Origin: Azophilus sp965200465
Lineage (GTDB): Bacteria > Pseudomonadota > Gammaproteobacteria > Pseudomonadales > Azotimanducaceae
NCBI GenBank assembly: GCA_965200465.1
Contig: OZ241358.1
Location: 620,001 to 684,000 of the forward strand
Length of the DNA: 64,000 bases
Reading direction: 5' to 3'
Shown in pieces: positions 48,304 to 56,957 of the stretch. Position 1 is the stretch's first letter; each line of letters opens with the position of its first letter. The notes beneath the pieces are model-generated. The model was not told the DNA's origin. It saw nothing but the letters and a program-made list of their open reading frames with translations, and did no database searches. Position numbers and translations under genes: made by a program.

Positions 48304-49023
48304 TCAACCGGCTGCGGCTTGCTGGGCGGACGCCTCGCGCTTGGCTGCCACCAAGCGCTTGGCGGTCTCCACCGCGGTGGCGGCGTCCCGGCAGTAGGCG
48401 TCCGCGCCGACAGCCTTGCCGAACTCCTCGTTCAGCGGGGCGCCGCCCACCAGAATGACGTAATCGTCGCGGACGCCCTTCTGCTCCAAGGTCTCTATGA
48501 CCACCTTCATGTAGGGCATGGTGGTGGTGAGCAGGGCGGACATGCCCAGAATGTCCGGCTGGTGCTCATCCAAGGCATCCAGATAATTCTGCACCGGGTT
48601 GTTGATGCCGATGTCGAAGACCTCGAAGCCGGCGCCCTCCATCATCATGGCCACTAGGTTCTTGCCGATGTCGTGGATGTCTCCCTTGACGGTGCCGATC
48701 ACCATCTTGCCGATGGGCTTGGCGCCGGTTTCCGCCAGCAGGGGGCGCAGCACGGCCATGCCGGCCTTCATGGCGTTGGCCGCCATCAGCACTTCGGGGA
48801 CGAAGAGGATGCCGTCGCGGAAGTCGATGCCGACGATGGTCATGCCATTGACCAAGGCGTTCCCAAGCACTTTCTCCGCCGGCCAGCCCCGGCCCAGCAG
48901 AATGCGCACTCCCTCGTCGATTTCCTCGGCCAAGCCGTCGTAGAGGTCGTCGTGCATTTGCTGCACGAGTTCCTCGTCATCAAGGGTGGTTAGGTCGAGA
49001 TCCTCATCGTTCGCATCCGACAT
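48304..49023 (-). CDS. Corrinoid-binding protein (MtbC/MttC-like)
   Basis: A 239-residue corrinoid protein. The four-helix cap is about residues 20-95 (EEIDEGVRILLGRGWPAEKVLGNALVNGM, then FVPEVLMAANAMKAGM). The Rossmann B12-binding domain has GTVKGDIHDIGKNLVAMMM (Asp-x-His-x-x-Gly, axial His), then MSALLTTTMPYMK and VGGAPLNEEF. It shuttles a methyl group between the MttB-family methyltransferase encoded divergently and the pterin methyltransferase. Confidence 0.95.
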   Translation of the reverse strand: MSDANDEDLDLTTLDDEELVQQMHDDLYDGLAEEIDEGVRILLGRGWPAEKVLGNALVNGMTIVGIDFRDGILFVPEVLMAANAMKAGMAVLRPLLAETGAKPIGKMVIGTVKGDIHDIGKNLVAMMMEGAGFEVFDIGINNPVQNYLDALDEHQPDILGMSALLTTTMPYMKVVIETLEQKGVRDDYVILVGGAPLNEEFGKAVGADAYCRDAATAVETAKRLVAAKREASAQQAAAG

Positions 49024-49337
49024 GCATCACCTCCCGCGGGCTGGCGACGCTGGCCAAGCGGCCTGCGCCGAGTGTGCGCAAGCCTATGCTCCGCCCTGCC
49101 AACAAGCGGTTGCCAAGGCGACATGGGATTGTCGAAATACGACGCACAAGCCCAAGCCGACATCCGCTCCGCCGCGGCGCAAAGGTGGCGCGAGCAGGCA
49201 TTCCCGCGTCGCAAACATTGCAGCGGACCGCATCGGCTTGCAGCCATAATTATCGCTTAAGGGAATTAGGGACGCGGGCAATCTCCAAGCATTCATCGGG
49301 TTGGTTCGCTTCAAGAGCAATTTCGGGAGGTCGGGAC
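49024..49337. promoter_or_regulatory. Divergent control region of the corrinoid operon
   Basis: About 314 bp between the corrinoid protein and MttB-type gene starts. Plus-strand ORFs extend through it but lack structure. No riboswitch (e.g. cobalamin box) could be recognised by eye. GGGAGG at 49325-49330 is the ribosome site of the MttB-type gene. Confidence 0.4.
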
Positions 49338-50909
49338 ATGAACGGCCGAGGGCAAGGAGGCGCCGCAAGGGGCCGTAGCGGGCGCGGCGGCCGGGAGGCG
49401 CGGCTGCAAGCCCGCCAACGGGCGCAATTGGAGGCCCGCAGCGCGGCGCCGCCGTACATCACCCGCCGCCTCAAGCCGCTGGAGGTGCTCGACGCCGAAG
49501 GGCTGGAGCTCATCGAGCGCAACGCCGACCTGCTGCTTGAGGAAATCGGCATCGACTTTCGGGATGACCCGGAGGCCCTGCAGGTGCTCAAGGAGGCGGG
49601 GGCGGACGTGCGGCACGAGCGGGTGCGCTTCCCCCGGGGCCTGTGCCGCTCCGTCATTCAAGCGTCCGCACCCAAGGATTTCGTGCAGCATGCCCGCAAC
49701 CCGCACCGCAACGTTCGCATCGGCGGCCCGCACACCGTCTTCGCTCCCGGCTACGGCCCGCCCTTCGTGCATGACCTGGAGGGCGGTCGCCGCTACGCCA
49801 CCTTGGCGGACTTTCAGAACTTCGTGAAGCTGTCCTATCTGTCGCCCTACATGCACCACTCCGGCGGCACCGTCTGCGAGCCGGTGGATGCGCCGGTGCA
49901 GCAGCGCCATCTGGACATGATCTACGCGCACATGCGCTACAGCGACAAGGCGTTCATGGGTTCGGTGACCCATCCGCAAAGGGCGGAGGACACCGTTGAG
50001 ATGGCGAAGATCCTGTTCGGCCAGGACTTCCTAGGGGAGCACACCGTCATCGCCAGCCTCATCAACGCCAACTCCCCCATGACCTTTGACGCCACCATGC
50101 TGGGCGCCGCCAAGGTCTATGCCCGCAGCAACCAAGCCTGCATAGTCTCCCCGTTCATTCTGTCCGGCGCCATGTCGCCGGTGAGCGCGGCGGGCACTCT
50201 GTCGCAAATCCTCGCCGAGGTGCTGGCCGGGGTGTGCTTCCTGCAGCTCATCGCTCCAGGTGCCCCTTGCGTGTTCGGCACCTTCTCAAGCTCCGTGTCC
50301 ATGCAGTCCGGAGCGCCCACCTTCGGCTCCCCGGAGGCCGCCTTAGTCCTTTACGGCGCCGCTCAGCTGGCCCGCCGCCTAGGGCTGCCCTTCCGCAGCG
50401 GCGGCGCCCTCTCCGCCGCCAAAGTGCCGGACGCCCAAGCCGCCTTCGAGAGTGCCAACACCTTGCAGCCCACCATTCTGGCGGGCGCCAATTTCGTCCT
50501 GCACGCCGCCGGCTGGCTGGAGGGCGGGCTGGTGATGGGCTACGAGAAGTTCGTCATGGACTTGGACCAACTGGGCATGATGCAGACCTTCTGCCGCGGC
50601 ATCGACCTTTCCGAGAACGGCCAAGCCTTGGACGCCCTGCGCGAAGTGGGGCCGGGCAGCCACTTCCTCGGCTGCGCCCACACCCAAGCCAACTTCTCCA
50701 CCGCCTTCTACCAATCGAGCGTCAGCGACCACAACACCTTCGAGCAATGGCGCGACGAAGGCTGCCTGGACGCCGCCCAACGGGCCGGCCAAGTGTGCAA
50801 GCGGATGCTGAACGAATACGAGGCGCCGCCCCTGGACCCAGCGGTGGATGAAGCCCTGCGCGACTACGTCGCCCGCCGCAAGGCGGCGCTGCCGGATTCG
50901 GAGGTTTAA
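49338..50909 (+). CDS. MttB-family (trimethylamine methyltransferase-like) methyltransferase, non-pyrrolysine
   Basis: ATG 49338 follows GGGAGG. The 523-residue protein has MttB/COG5598 features: LLLEEIGIDFRDDPEALQVLKEAG, SVTHPQRAEDTVEMAKILFG, VIASLINANSPMTFDATMLGAAKVYA, and GTFSSSVSMQSGAPTFGSPEAALVLYGAAQLARRLGLPFRSGGALSAAK. The frame has no internal amber codon, so it is the pyrrolysine-free branch that demethylates quaternary amines (glycine betaine, proline betaine, carnitine). The Gly/Arg-rich N-terminal tail (about 30 residues) is unusual. The substrate is inferred only by family. Confidence 0.93.
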   Translation: MNGRGQGGAARGRSGRGGREARLQARQRAQLEARSAAPPYITRRLKPLEVLDAEGLELIERNADLLLEEIGIDFRDDPEALQVLKEAGADVRHERVRFPRGLCRSVIQASAPKDFVQHARNPHRNVRIGGPHTVFAPGYGPPFVHDLEGGRRYATLADFQNFVKLSYLSPYMHHSGGTVCEPVDAPVQQRHLDMIYAHMRYSDKAFMGSVTHPQRAEDTVEMAKILFGQDFLGEHTVIASLINANSPMTFDATMLGAAKVYARSNQACIVSPFILSGAMSPVSAAGTLSQILAEVLAGVCFLQLIAPGAPCVFGTFSSSVSMQSGAPTFGSPEAALVLYGAAQLARRLGLPFRSGGALSAAKVPDAQAAFESANTLQPTILAGANFVLHAAGWLEGGLVMGYEKFVMDLDQLGMMQTFCRGIDLSENGQALDALREVGPGSHFLGCAHTQANFSTAFYQSSVSDHNTFEQWRDEGCLDAAQRAGQVCKRMLNEYEAPPLDPAVDEALRDYVARRKAALPDSEV

Positions 50910-52438
50910 CTTTTCCTTGCTTCCTGAGCGGCAGAAGAAGCTTGGCGAGCACTAAGCAAATTGCTGAAATCAAAGTAACCGTCCGGGAAAAACACCACAT
51001 AGGAGGCGCTAACATGGTAGTTCTCATTCTGGTGAAACTGAAACATGTTCGGGCGATCCGCAGCTAGTACGATCTTAGGGATCAGCTTAGCATTTTGGAT
51101 GGCGATGGAGTAAGCTGGCCATGTCCACGAATCTGCATTCTTGAGCAACCAACTGCGCCCTGTTTTGAAGAATGCTTCTTCGATTTCGTGCGAGGATATG
51201 AAAGTTTTTTTGGAATTCTTCACAATGGAAATCGACTGATTCTGAAACTCATCCCAAGACTTTGTATTGCCCAATTGCCAAATGGATCCGGCAACCAACC
51301 CCACCGCCAAAATGAACTGCATTAAACTACGCTCCGCCAAGGAAAACTGCATCCTAGCCCACCAAAAGACAACAGCCATGCCCATCCAAAACAAAGATCC
51401 GAAGTTAATCAGGAAGCGATAGCTCTTCTCACGCCAGGGCTGGATGCGCCAAGGATCTTCAAAAAGAAGAGTGGAAGTCTGCAGGCAGAGGATGGCGCAA
51501 ACGATGGCGGCTCCCCACGCAAGCACTAATGCCGCCCCCGACAGTTTTTTGTTGCCAATGATTCCATTCCGCAGACGCATCCCCGCCAAGGACGCCGCCA
51601 GCGCAACGCCTGTGAGGAGGCTTATGCGGGTCGCCCCGCTCGCCCCCCACATCCTACTAGGCAGAACTCCGGATGCTAAAGACAGAAACGCTCCGGTGCG
51701 TTCGCCACCCGGATAATTCGCTTGCCAATACAGGACGAAGGCGGCATGCAGCAGGCCGGCCAGCCCTATGAGGTAGATATGCAAATCATCTTTCGGGGCT
51801 GCGGGCCGCCCGGTTCGCGTTAATCTAGCGACCGCAGCGCCAAACAGAACAACGCCCCACAACAGCATGCCCTCGTGCGCCCTAAAGAGGACCGAAAGAA
51901 CTGCAACGATCACCACCCAGTCGAACGCTCTTATCCGAAAATTCAACAATACATAGCATAAGAGCAGCCAACACAATGCCAACGTGGTAAATGCCTGATT
52001 GACAATAAAGAAATCCGATGGCATTGTGCAGGTAAGCACAGTAGCCACAATAAAGAATAGAATCCGATAATCCTTCGCCCTACGGCAAACCAGAAAGCAC
52101 CCGATGTAAATGATTATGGGCATGCAGAAAAGCGCCGTTCCAAACAGAATTTTGAGCACCCGAAGATCATGCACCCCGGCCTTAATTGCCAATGCCGCGG
52201 GAAACTGATTTATGTAATTGACGAATAGACGAATGTGGTCTGGGTCATCCACGAAGGGCCATGCGAACTCCCTGGCCAATAGGCCAGTAAAAAAATGGGC
52301 TCCGTCCGAATACAGAGCTCGTTCAGCGACAACGGCGGCATACAGATGGAACAGGTACAGGCCGCCAACGGCAATTCCTAAGCAGGCCCAGAGAAAAGGC
52401 GGAATCCCACCGTGAGCGCGATGTTTCAGCACAGTCAC
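50906..52438 (-). CDS. Polytopic membrane protein of the surface-polysaccharide cluster
   Basis: A 510-residue protein with about 10-11 hydrophobic helices. The first loop (AERALYSDGAHFFTGLLAREFAWPFVDDPDH) carries acidic residues where GT-C transferases have theirs. The C-terminal 100 residues are soluble with aromatic content (ADSWTWPAYSIAI). No exact family recognised; a polyprenyl-linked sugar transferase is most likely from context. Its stop overlaps the convergent MttB-type gene. Confidence 0.65.
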   Translation of the reverse strand: MTVLKHRAHGGIPPFLWACLGIAVGGLYLFHLYAAVVAERALYSDGAHFFTGLLAREFAWPFVDDPDHIRLFVNYINQFPAALAIKAGVHDLRVLKILFGTALFCMPIIIYIGCFLVCRRAKDYRILFFIVATVLTCTMPSDFFIVNQAFTTLALCWLLLCYVLLNFRIRAFDWVVIVAVLSVLFRAHEGMLLWGVVLFGAAVARLTRTGRPAAPKDDLHIYLIGLAGLLHAAFVLYWQANYPGGERTGAFLSLASGVLPSRMWGASGATRISLLTGVALAASLAGMRLRNGIIGNKKLSGAALVLAWGAAIVCAILCLQTSTLLFEDPWRIQPWREKSYRFLINFGSLFWMGMAVVFWWARMQFSLAERSLMQFILAVGLVAGSIWQLGNTKSWDEFQNQSISIVKNSKKTFISSHEIEEAFFKTGRSWLLKNADSWTWPAYSIAIQNAKLIPKIVLAADRPNMFQFHQNENYHVSASYVVFFPDGYFDFSNLLSARQASSAAQEARKS

Positions 52439-52439
52439 C

Positions 52440-53192
52440 CTAGACCAAACGCTCGACGGCCAATCCGCCTCGATTAAAAGAGTCCAATTCCTTGGGAGTG
52501 CCTAAAACGCCAACCGCGGATGCAGGCAATACGGATATGGACACCTTCCCTCCGCTCTGCAGAATATGCTTGTACAGTGGGGCTACATAGCGCTCCCCCT
52601 CCGTCCCGCTGCGGTCTGCGCCCGCCATGTGCTCGTAGGCCGCCACGAAATCACCCGCCCTAGCGAACCAATACAACCCAAGGGAGGCGTAGTCGGAGAT
52701 GCGCACCTTTTCCGCTACGTCAACCGCCCACCCGTCTTCCGCCAAGGCGACAAAGCTCCAGTGGCTGCCCGCTAGGCGGGCGCAAGGCAGCCATCCATCG
52801 GAACCCCTCCTGATGAGCCTAGGCGCCAGCCTGTGCGGGTCTATGTAGGTATCTATGTTGTAGATCAGCAGAGGCGCATCTAGGCGCCACAGGTCCTTGG
52901 ACTGATAGGCGCTAGTCGCCTGGCCGTCGGTAACCGCCTCCAACTCCAGAATTCGGACATCGCTTATGGGCAGCCCGCGGAGATTGGCGTGGAGAAAATC
53001 TCTGGCGCCGTTGCCCCTTAGAGCTACAAACACCACCCGGCTTCCACGGCTAAGAAAATTGGCCAAGGACGCCATTGACCAATTAAACAAACTGCGGCCC
53101 TGCGCCAAAATTTCATACTTTGGCGCATTGTAGCCGGCCTCGGCGAAGCGCCGGCCGCGCCCCGCCATGGTGATTACTACATTGGTGTGCAT
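52440..53192 (-). CDS. Sugar/headgroup nucleotidyltransferase
   Basis: A 250-residue Rossmann-like nucleotidyltransferase. MAGRGRRFAEAGYNAPKYEI is the family signature (G-x-G-x-R-F then Pro-Lys), and LLIYNIDTYIDP provides the catalytic metal Asp. It probably makes an NDP- or CMP-activated group for the capsule or lipopolysaccharide. It lies 5 bp from the HAD gene and 1 bp from the membrane protein gene, in one operon. Confidence 0.85.
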   Translation of the reverse strand: MHTNVVITMAGRGRRFAEAGYNAPKYEILAQGRSLFNWSMASLANFLSRGSRVVFVALRGNGARDFLHANLRGLPISDVRILELEAVTDGQATSAYQSKDLWRLDAPLLIYNIDTYIDPHRLAPRLIRRGSDGWLPCARLAGSHWSFVALAEDGWAVDVAEKVRISDYASLGLYWFARAGDFVAAYEHMAGADRSGTEGERYVAPLYKHILQSGGKVSISVLPASAVGVLGTPKELDSFNRGGLAVERLV

Positions 53193-53197
53193 GACTC

Positions 53198-53614
53198 TTA
53201 GGAACCAACACGCCTGCCGCTGCGCCGCAACAGCTCTTGTATCTCCCGTTCCGAAAGATCCAGAAATTCGTCCGGCCTTATGGCGCGGTCGTCTATGTAA
53301 AAACCCTTTTCCCTAGGCCAAGGCTTACCAAAAATAATTTCGTCGTAGGGCACATCCCACTTTTCCAGCCAGCGGAGCATCTGCGGAGCGGTGTGCTTGT
53401 TTATTAAGCCAATGGCACCGCTGTACGTCCTCATATTGCGCGATGAAAATAGGCAGATTTTATATCCTTTGCCTTGATACTCGCGCAGCTTCGCCAGCAT
53501 TTCCTTGCGTGGCAGAAGGTCATCATAAGATTCTCCCTCCTGCTTGACTTCGCACAGCGTCCCGTCAACATCGACCACCAGAACGCCGTCTCCGCCGTCG
53601 CCAATGCTAGACAT
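53198..53614 (-). CDS. Small HAD-family phosphatase (capsule-type)
   Basis: A 138-residue HAD protein: VLVVDVDGTLCEV (nucleophile DVDGT), ICLFSSRNMRT (motif II Ser) and FYIDDRAIRPDEF (motif III/IV Asp-Asp). It is like the capsular-polysaccharide phosphatases found beside nucleotidyltransferases. It overlaps the preceding kinase-like gene by 8 bp. Confidence 0.88.
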   Translation of the reverse strand: MSSIGDGGDGVLVVDVDGTLCEVKQEGESYDDLLPRKEMLAKLREYQGKGYKICLFSSRNMRTYSGAIGLINKHTAPQMLRWLEKWDVPYDEIIFGKPWPREKGFYIDDRAIRPDEFLDLSEREIQELLRRSGRRVGS

Positions 53615-55058
53615 TTGCTACCTCGTCCAGTATCTCTGTTGCCCTGACAATGAAGGCCAAAACCTTATTGGGTTGGTCCAAATGCAGCGGCAGCATGGAC
53701 AGAAACAAGGATGCCTCACACAGCCGAATGGCTGGCAGGCTGTATTGCGTATCGCTCAACCGGCTCTTGAACATTTTCTGCAAAGCGGTGTGGTTGGTTT
53801 GGCCAAACAAGCGTATTTCCAGAGCATTTTCAGAAGTAAAGCCAATGTCAAACATCCCGTTAATTATAAAATCGTACCCTCCCAAAATACTGTGGGAAAC
53901 TTTGCAGTAGTCATATAGCGGATTGGCCCATAATTCGTTCTCCTTAATGGCGCCTCTAGGGTCAAGCAGCATTAGCAGACGGCTATTCACATCGTAAAGA
54001 ATATTGGAAAGGCAGGGGTCGCCATGGCCGACTGCCATGAAGTTAAGCTCAATTTGCTGCTGGTGCTCGCCATATAACCGCAAGTAGCGCTCCACCTGCC
54101 GGTGTGCCCCCCCTCCCGTGGAACTGGACACCATCGCGTCAATTTTCCGACCTTCATCGGAAGAGAGAAAGCGCTCAACCCTGCTATTGAGCTTATCCAC
54201 AAAAATCTCATGGGCGGCCGCGCTTGCCTCCTTCCTGTTGCATTTTCGAACAGGGCGCTGCTCCAAAAAATAGCACAGGCGGTCCAGAAAGTTAGCAAAG
54301 CTGTCTTTGTTGAAAGCACCATGCACCCAGGGCAATGAGGCATCGGCAATGCGGTAACGCAACATTTGATATGACGCCGTCTCGCCATCGTCCTGATAAT
54401 TAAAGGGCTGCACCAGCCACGGCTGCATCTCCTCTGGGGCCAAGCCGTAGAAGGAGTATTCCGCCAAGATCTTCTGCCTGTCCGCGGAGGATTTGGTGCA
54501 AAAATGCGGATCCATCTGAATGTGGTTGAAGTGGCGCGCCGCGGTGGAGCCCGTAATCAGGTGGAGAAAGTCGTCAAGGTTGGCAAGGTCAAACTGCTGA
54601 ACCGACTGCAGGCGCTCGTAATCCCGCCAAACCTGCTCCCAAGCATGCAGAGGGCGTTTCTCAAAGGCCGCCCATTGCTCAATTAGGCTATGGGCTTTGT
54701 GCATGAACACTATAAGGGGCTTGTACAGGCTGTCGGTAAAGCTCTCCCTTGCATAGGGCAGTTTTTCGATCAACTGATGCAGACGCCCGTAATCGTGAAA
54801 GCCCGCACGCCCGGAAATGAAAAGTGCCGCGGTGTCTTCACCTACAGTTTCCAGCCTTCTGCGAAATTCGGCGACGTCCTCATCACTGCAAAGGCGAATG
54901 ACTGCAGGAATCCAATCCGGCATGGACGCTTGGAAGTGGTTGAATAAGCGCCTGCCGCTGAAAATGATGTCCCCATGGCGACGGCCGCCAACGAAGCCCC
55001 GTAGGGATTCGCCCACCAGTTCCCGATCATCCACAACGATTAGAACATCCCGATTCAT
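53607..55058 (-). CDS. APH-family phosphotransferase (aminoglycoside/choline-kinase-like)
   Basis: A 483-residue protein. The C-terminal half has AVGHGDPCLSNILYD (catalytic Brenner-type HGD-x4-N) and LLMLLDPRGAI (the metal Asp), the hallmarks of APH/choline-kinase-like enzymes. The N-terminal about 150 residues (DVLIVVDDRELVGESLRGFVGG) are an additional Rossmann-like domain. With the nucleotidyltransferase and HAD protein it forms a trio probably synthesising a modified headgroup or phosphorylated sugar. It overlaps both neighbours by 4-8 bp. Confidence 0.85.
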   Translation of the reverse strand: MNRDVLIVVDDRELVGESLRGFVGGRRHGDIIFSGRRLFNHFQASMPDWIPAVIRLCSDEDVAEFRRRLETVGEDTAALFISGRAGFHDYGRLHQLIEKLPYARESFTDSLYKPLIVFMHKAHSLIEQWAAFEKRPLHAWEQVWRDYERLQSVQQFDLANLDDFLHLITGSTAARHFNHIQMDPHFCTKSSADRQKILAEYSFYGLAPEEMQPWLVQPFNYQDDGETASYQMLRYRIADASLPWVHGAFNKDSFANFLDRLCYFLEQRPVRKCNRKEASAAAHEIFVDKLNSRVERFLSSDEGRKIDAMVSSSTGGGAHRQVERYLRLYGEHQQQIELNFMAVGHGDPCLSNILYDVNSRLLMLLDPRGAIKENELWANPLYDYCKVSHSILGGYDFIINGMFDIGFTSENALEIRLFGQTNHTALQKMFKSRLSDTQYSLPAIRLCEASLFLSMLPLHLDQPNKVLAFIVRATEILDEVANV

Positions 55059-55939
55059 GCGGAAATTCTCAACCTTCCCTTAGCGGAGACAAGCAGGACC
55101 GCCGTCATCACCAGCGTCCCCATAATCAAGGCGCCTGATCTGTGGATTTCAAACAGATGTGTGAACCCATTTCCAGAAAAGGACAAGCCTGTAAAAAAGA
55201 CGTCCGAAAACATGGCGCCCAGATTCTTGTTCTCATGATCGACGATCTTCAGAAATTGCGCAAATGCCAATATCTCCATCGTCCAGATAAACGCGGACAA
55301 TAAGAGGAAGCCGGCCCAGCGCCCGGTGATGGAGCTGCGGATGTCCAACTCCATGCTGAAGAGGACTTCGCTAACCCTAAGCAGCCCCAAGTCTCTCCGC
55401 TTTTGGCCGGTTAGCACCAAATGCCGGCTAAGGTAGTGCAGGATTTTGGATAGGGACAACAGGCAGAGAAGGCCAAGGGACAGCCCTAGAACCACTAAGC
55501 TCAGCAGCCCCTGCGGAATGTCGGAAACGTCCTGCTGCGCAATTGCAAGCCCGGCGATGAGGACGGCGAGCACGACGAGATCGCCAAATCGCTCAACCAA
55601 CCAAACGGCAAGAGCCTTTTGCCGATAGTCGTAAATATGGTAGAACGATGCAAGGCGTAGAGCTTCGCCAACCTTGAATGGCAGGAGGCTGCTGGGAAAC
55701 GCGGTTAACGCATGGGCGAAGACCAGCGGCAATGCTTGATGCCGGTCATCAAGGGTAAGCAGCGCCAGACGGAGCATGCGAAATATGTGTGAGCAAAGGT
55801 ACAGGCCGCAAACGCTCAAGGTGGAAAGCAAAGTCACTTCACCTATGGCTTGCAAGACGTCTTTTTGACGTAGGACCATCCAGCCTGCAACAACGCTGGC
55901 CAACAGGACAAGGTAGATTCTTAGGGCATGGCGGTTCAT
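55055..55939 (-). CDS. Flippase-like membrane protein (UPF0104/LPG-synthase TM type)
   Basis: A 294-residue protein with about seven helices, typical of the lysylphosphatidylglycerol synthase TM/UPF0104 family: ALPLVFAHALTAFPSSLLPFKVGEALRLASFYH and ALAVWLVERFGDLVVLAVLI are conserved patterns. In polysaccharide clusters these are thought to flip lipid-linked intermediates. It is coupled by overlap to both the phosphotransferase (ATGA at 55055) and the GT2 gene. Confidence 0.82.
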   Translation of the reverse strand: MNRHALRIYLVLLASVVAGWMVLRQKDVLQAIGEVTLLSTLSVCGLYLCSHIFRMLRLALLTLDDRHQALPLVFAHALTAFPSSLLPFKVGEALRLASFYHIYDYRQKALAVWLVERFGDLVVLAVLIAGLAIAQQDVSDIPQGLLSLVVLGLSLGLLCLLSLSKILHYLSRHLVLTGQKRRDLGLLRVSEVLFSMELDIRSSITGRWAGFLLLSAFIWTMEILAFAQFLKIVDHENKNLGAMFSDVFFTGLSFSGNGFTHLFEIHRSGALIMGTLVMTAVLLVSAKGRLRISA

Positions 55940-56778
55940 TAGCTGCTCGCAAAACCCGAATCGGCAGTTGCAACGGCAACCCCTGAATAGGCATCAACGC
56001 GCTCCGTTCGCAGGTCCGTGGCGAGAAAGGCCCTGCGTCCAACAAAAAAGCGGGCCAGCAGCCAGAGAACTCGGGCTGCCTGCCGCAGCAGCTTGACGTT
56101 GGACAGTTGATCCTCCTCCCGCCAACTAATTGGAAAGAAGCGCACCCGTTGGCGACGCTGGCAACTTGCCAACAGCATAATGTAGTTAAAAGTAAGGTCG
56201 TCCGGAAAGCGCTGATGGTGGAAATCGGAAAAGGCGGCTAGGCGATACAGGTTGAGCCCAGCTCCAAGATCGTGAACAACATGGCCAGTAGCGACGCTGA
56301 ACAGCAGATTGTAGAACCGATTTCCGACGTTGCGAATCCAAGAATAGCCTTGCAGAACGCTGCCCGCTTGAAAGCGCGCACCCAAGAGGCAATCCACTGT
56401 AAGGTGCAGGCCTTCCTCAAGGCGGGGAATCAGGTCCTCAATGTTCGCCTGGTCATCCCCGTGGAGCACCACAAGATATTCGAAGCCTTGGTCAATGGCG
56501 TAGCGGAACGCAACCTTGTGGGAGCCGCCCAACCCGTAGTTGCGGTCATTAAGCCAAGCGACGAATCGACATTGCCCGAGGCGCTGCTTCGCCCTGTTGA
56601 CGGCAGCGTCCAAGGTGCCGTCCGGTGAGCGATTGTCCACTAGAAGCACGGTGTCCACCCAACTCTGCACCCTGTCGTCAAACTGGTCTATAACCCGCAA
56701 CACCTGCTCTGCGCATCGGTAGGTGGGAATGAACACCAATATCCGGGGCCTACGCTCTTCAGTAGCGCTGCCGTGCAT
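55939..56778 (-). CDS. Family 2 glycosyltransferase
   Basis: ATG 56778 is preceded by GGCGGCAGG. A 279-residue GT-A enzyme: ILVFIPTYRCAEQVLRVIDQF, DTVLLVDNRSPDGTLD (nucleotide-binding), GLGGSHKVAFRYA and VLHGDDQANIEDL (DxD-like metal site). It is close to dolichol-phosphate-mannose-synthase-like GT2 enzymes. The first gene of a five- or six-gene minus-strand operon, working in lipid-carrier or polysaccharide glycosylation. Confidence 0.9.
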   Translation of the reverse strand: MHGSATEERRPRILVFIPTYRCAEQVLRVIDQFDDRVQSWVDTVLLVDNRSPDGTLDAAVNRAKQRLGQCRFVAWLNDRNYGLGGSHKVAFRYAIDQGFEYLVVLHGDDQANIEDLIPRLEEGLHLTVDCLLGARFQAGSVLQGYSWIRNVGNRFYNLLFSVATGHVVHDLGAGLNLYRLAAFSDFHHQRFPDDLTFNYIMLLASCQRRQRVRFFPISWREEDQLSNVKLLRQAARVLWLLARFFVGRRAFLATDLRTERVDAYSGVAVATADSGFASS

Positions 56779-56957
56779 CCTGCCGCCTTGTTTTTTCAGC
56801 GTTTTCGGCCTCTGCAAACGCTCCACCAGCCCAAACGCAACCGATGGCCGTCAAACTGACGGCGGAATTCTAGCGTTTTTCCGTTTTCATTCAAGTTTGC
56901 GTCAGTGCCCCGCATTGCCGCAGTCAAAGGAGCTGTTGTGGATGAGGCGTGGTTTGC

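Noticed and set aside
49338..50909. Possible pyrrolysine-encoding mttB
   Set aside because: The frame has no internal TAG and no pyl genes are present; it belongs to the pyrrolysine-free branch.
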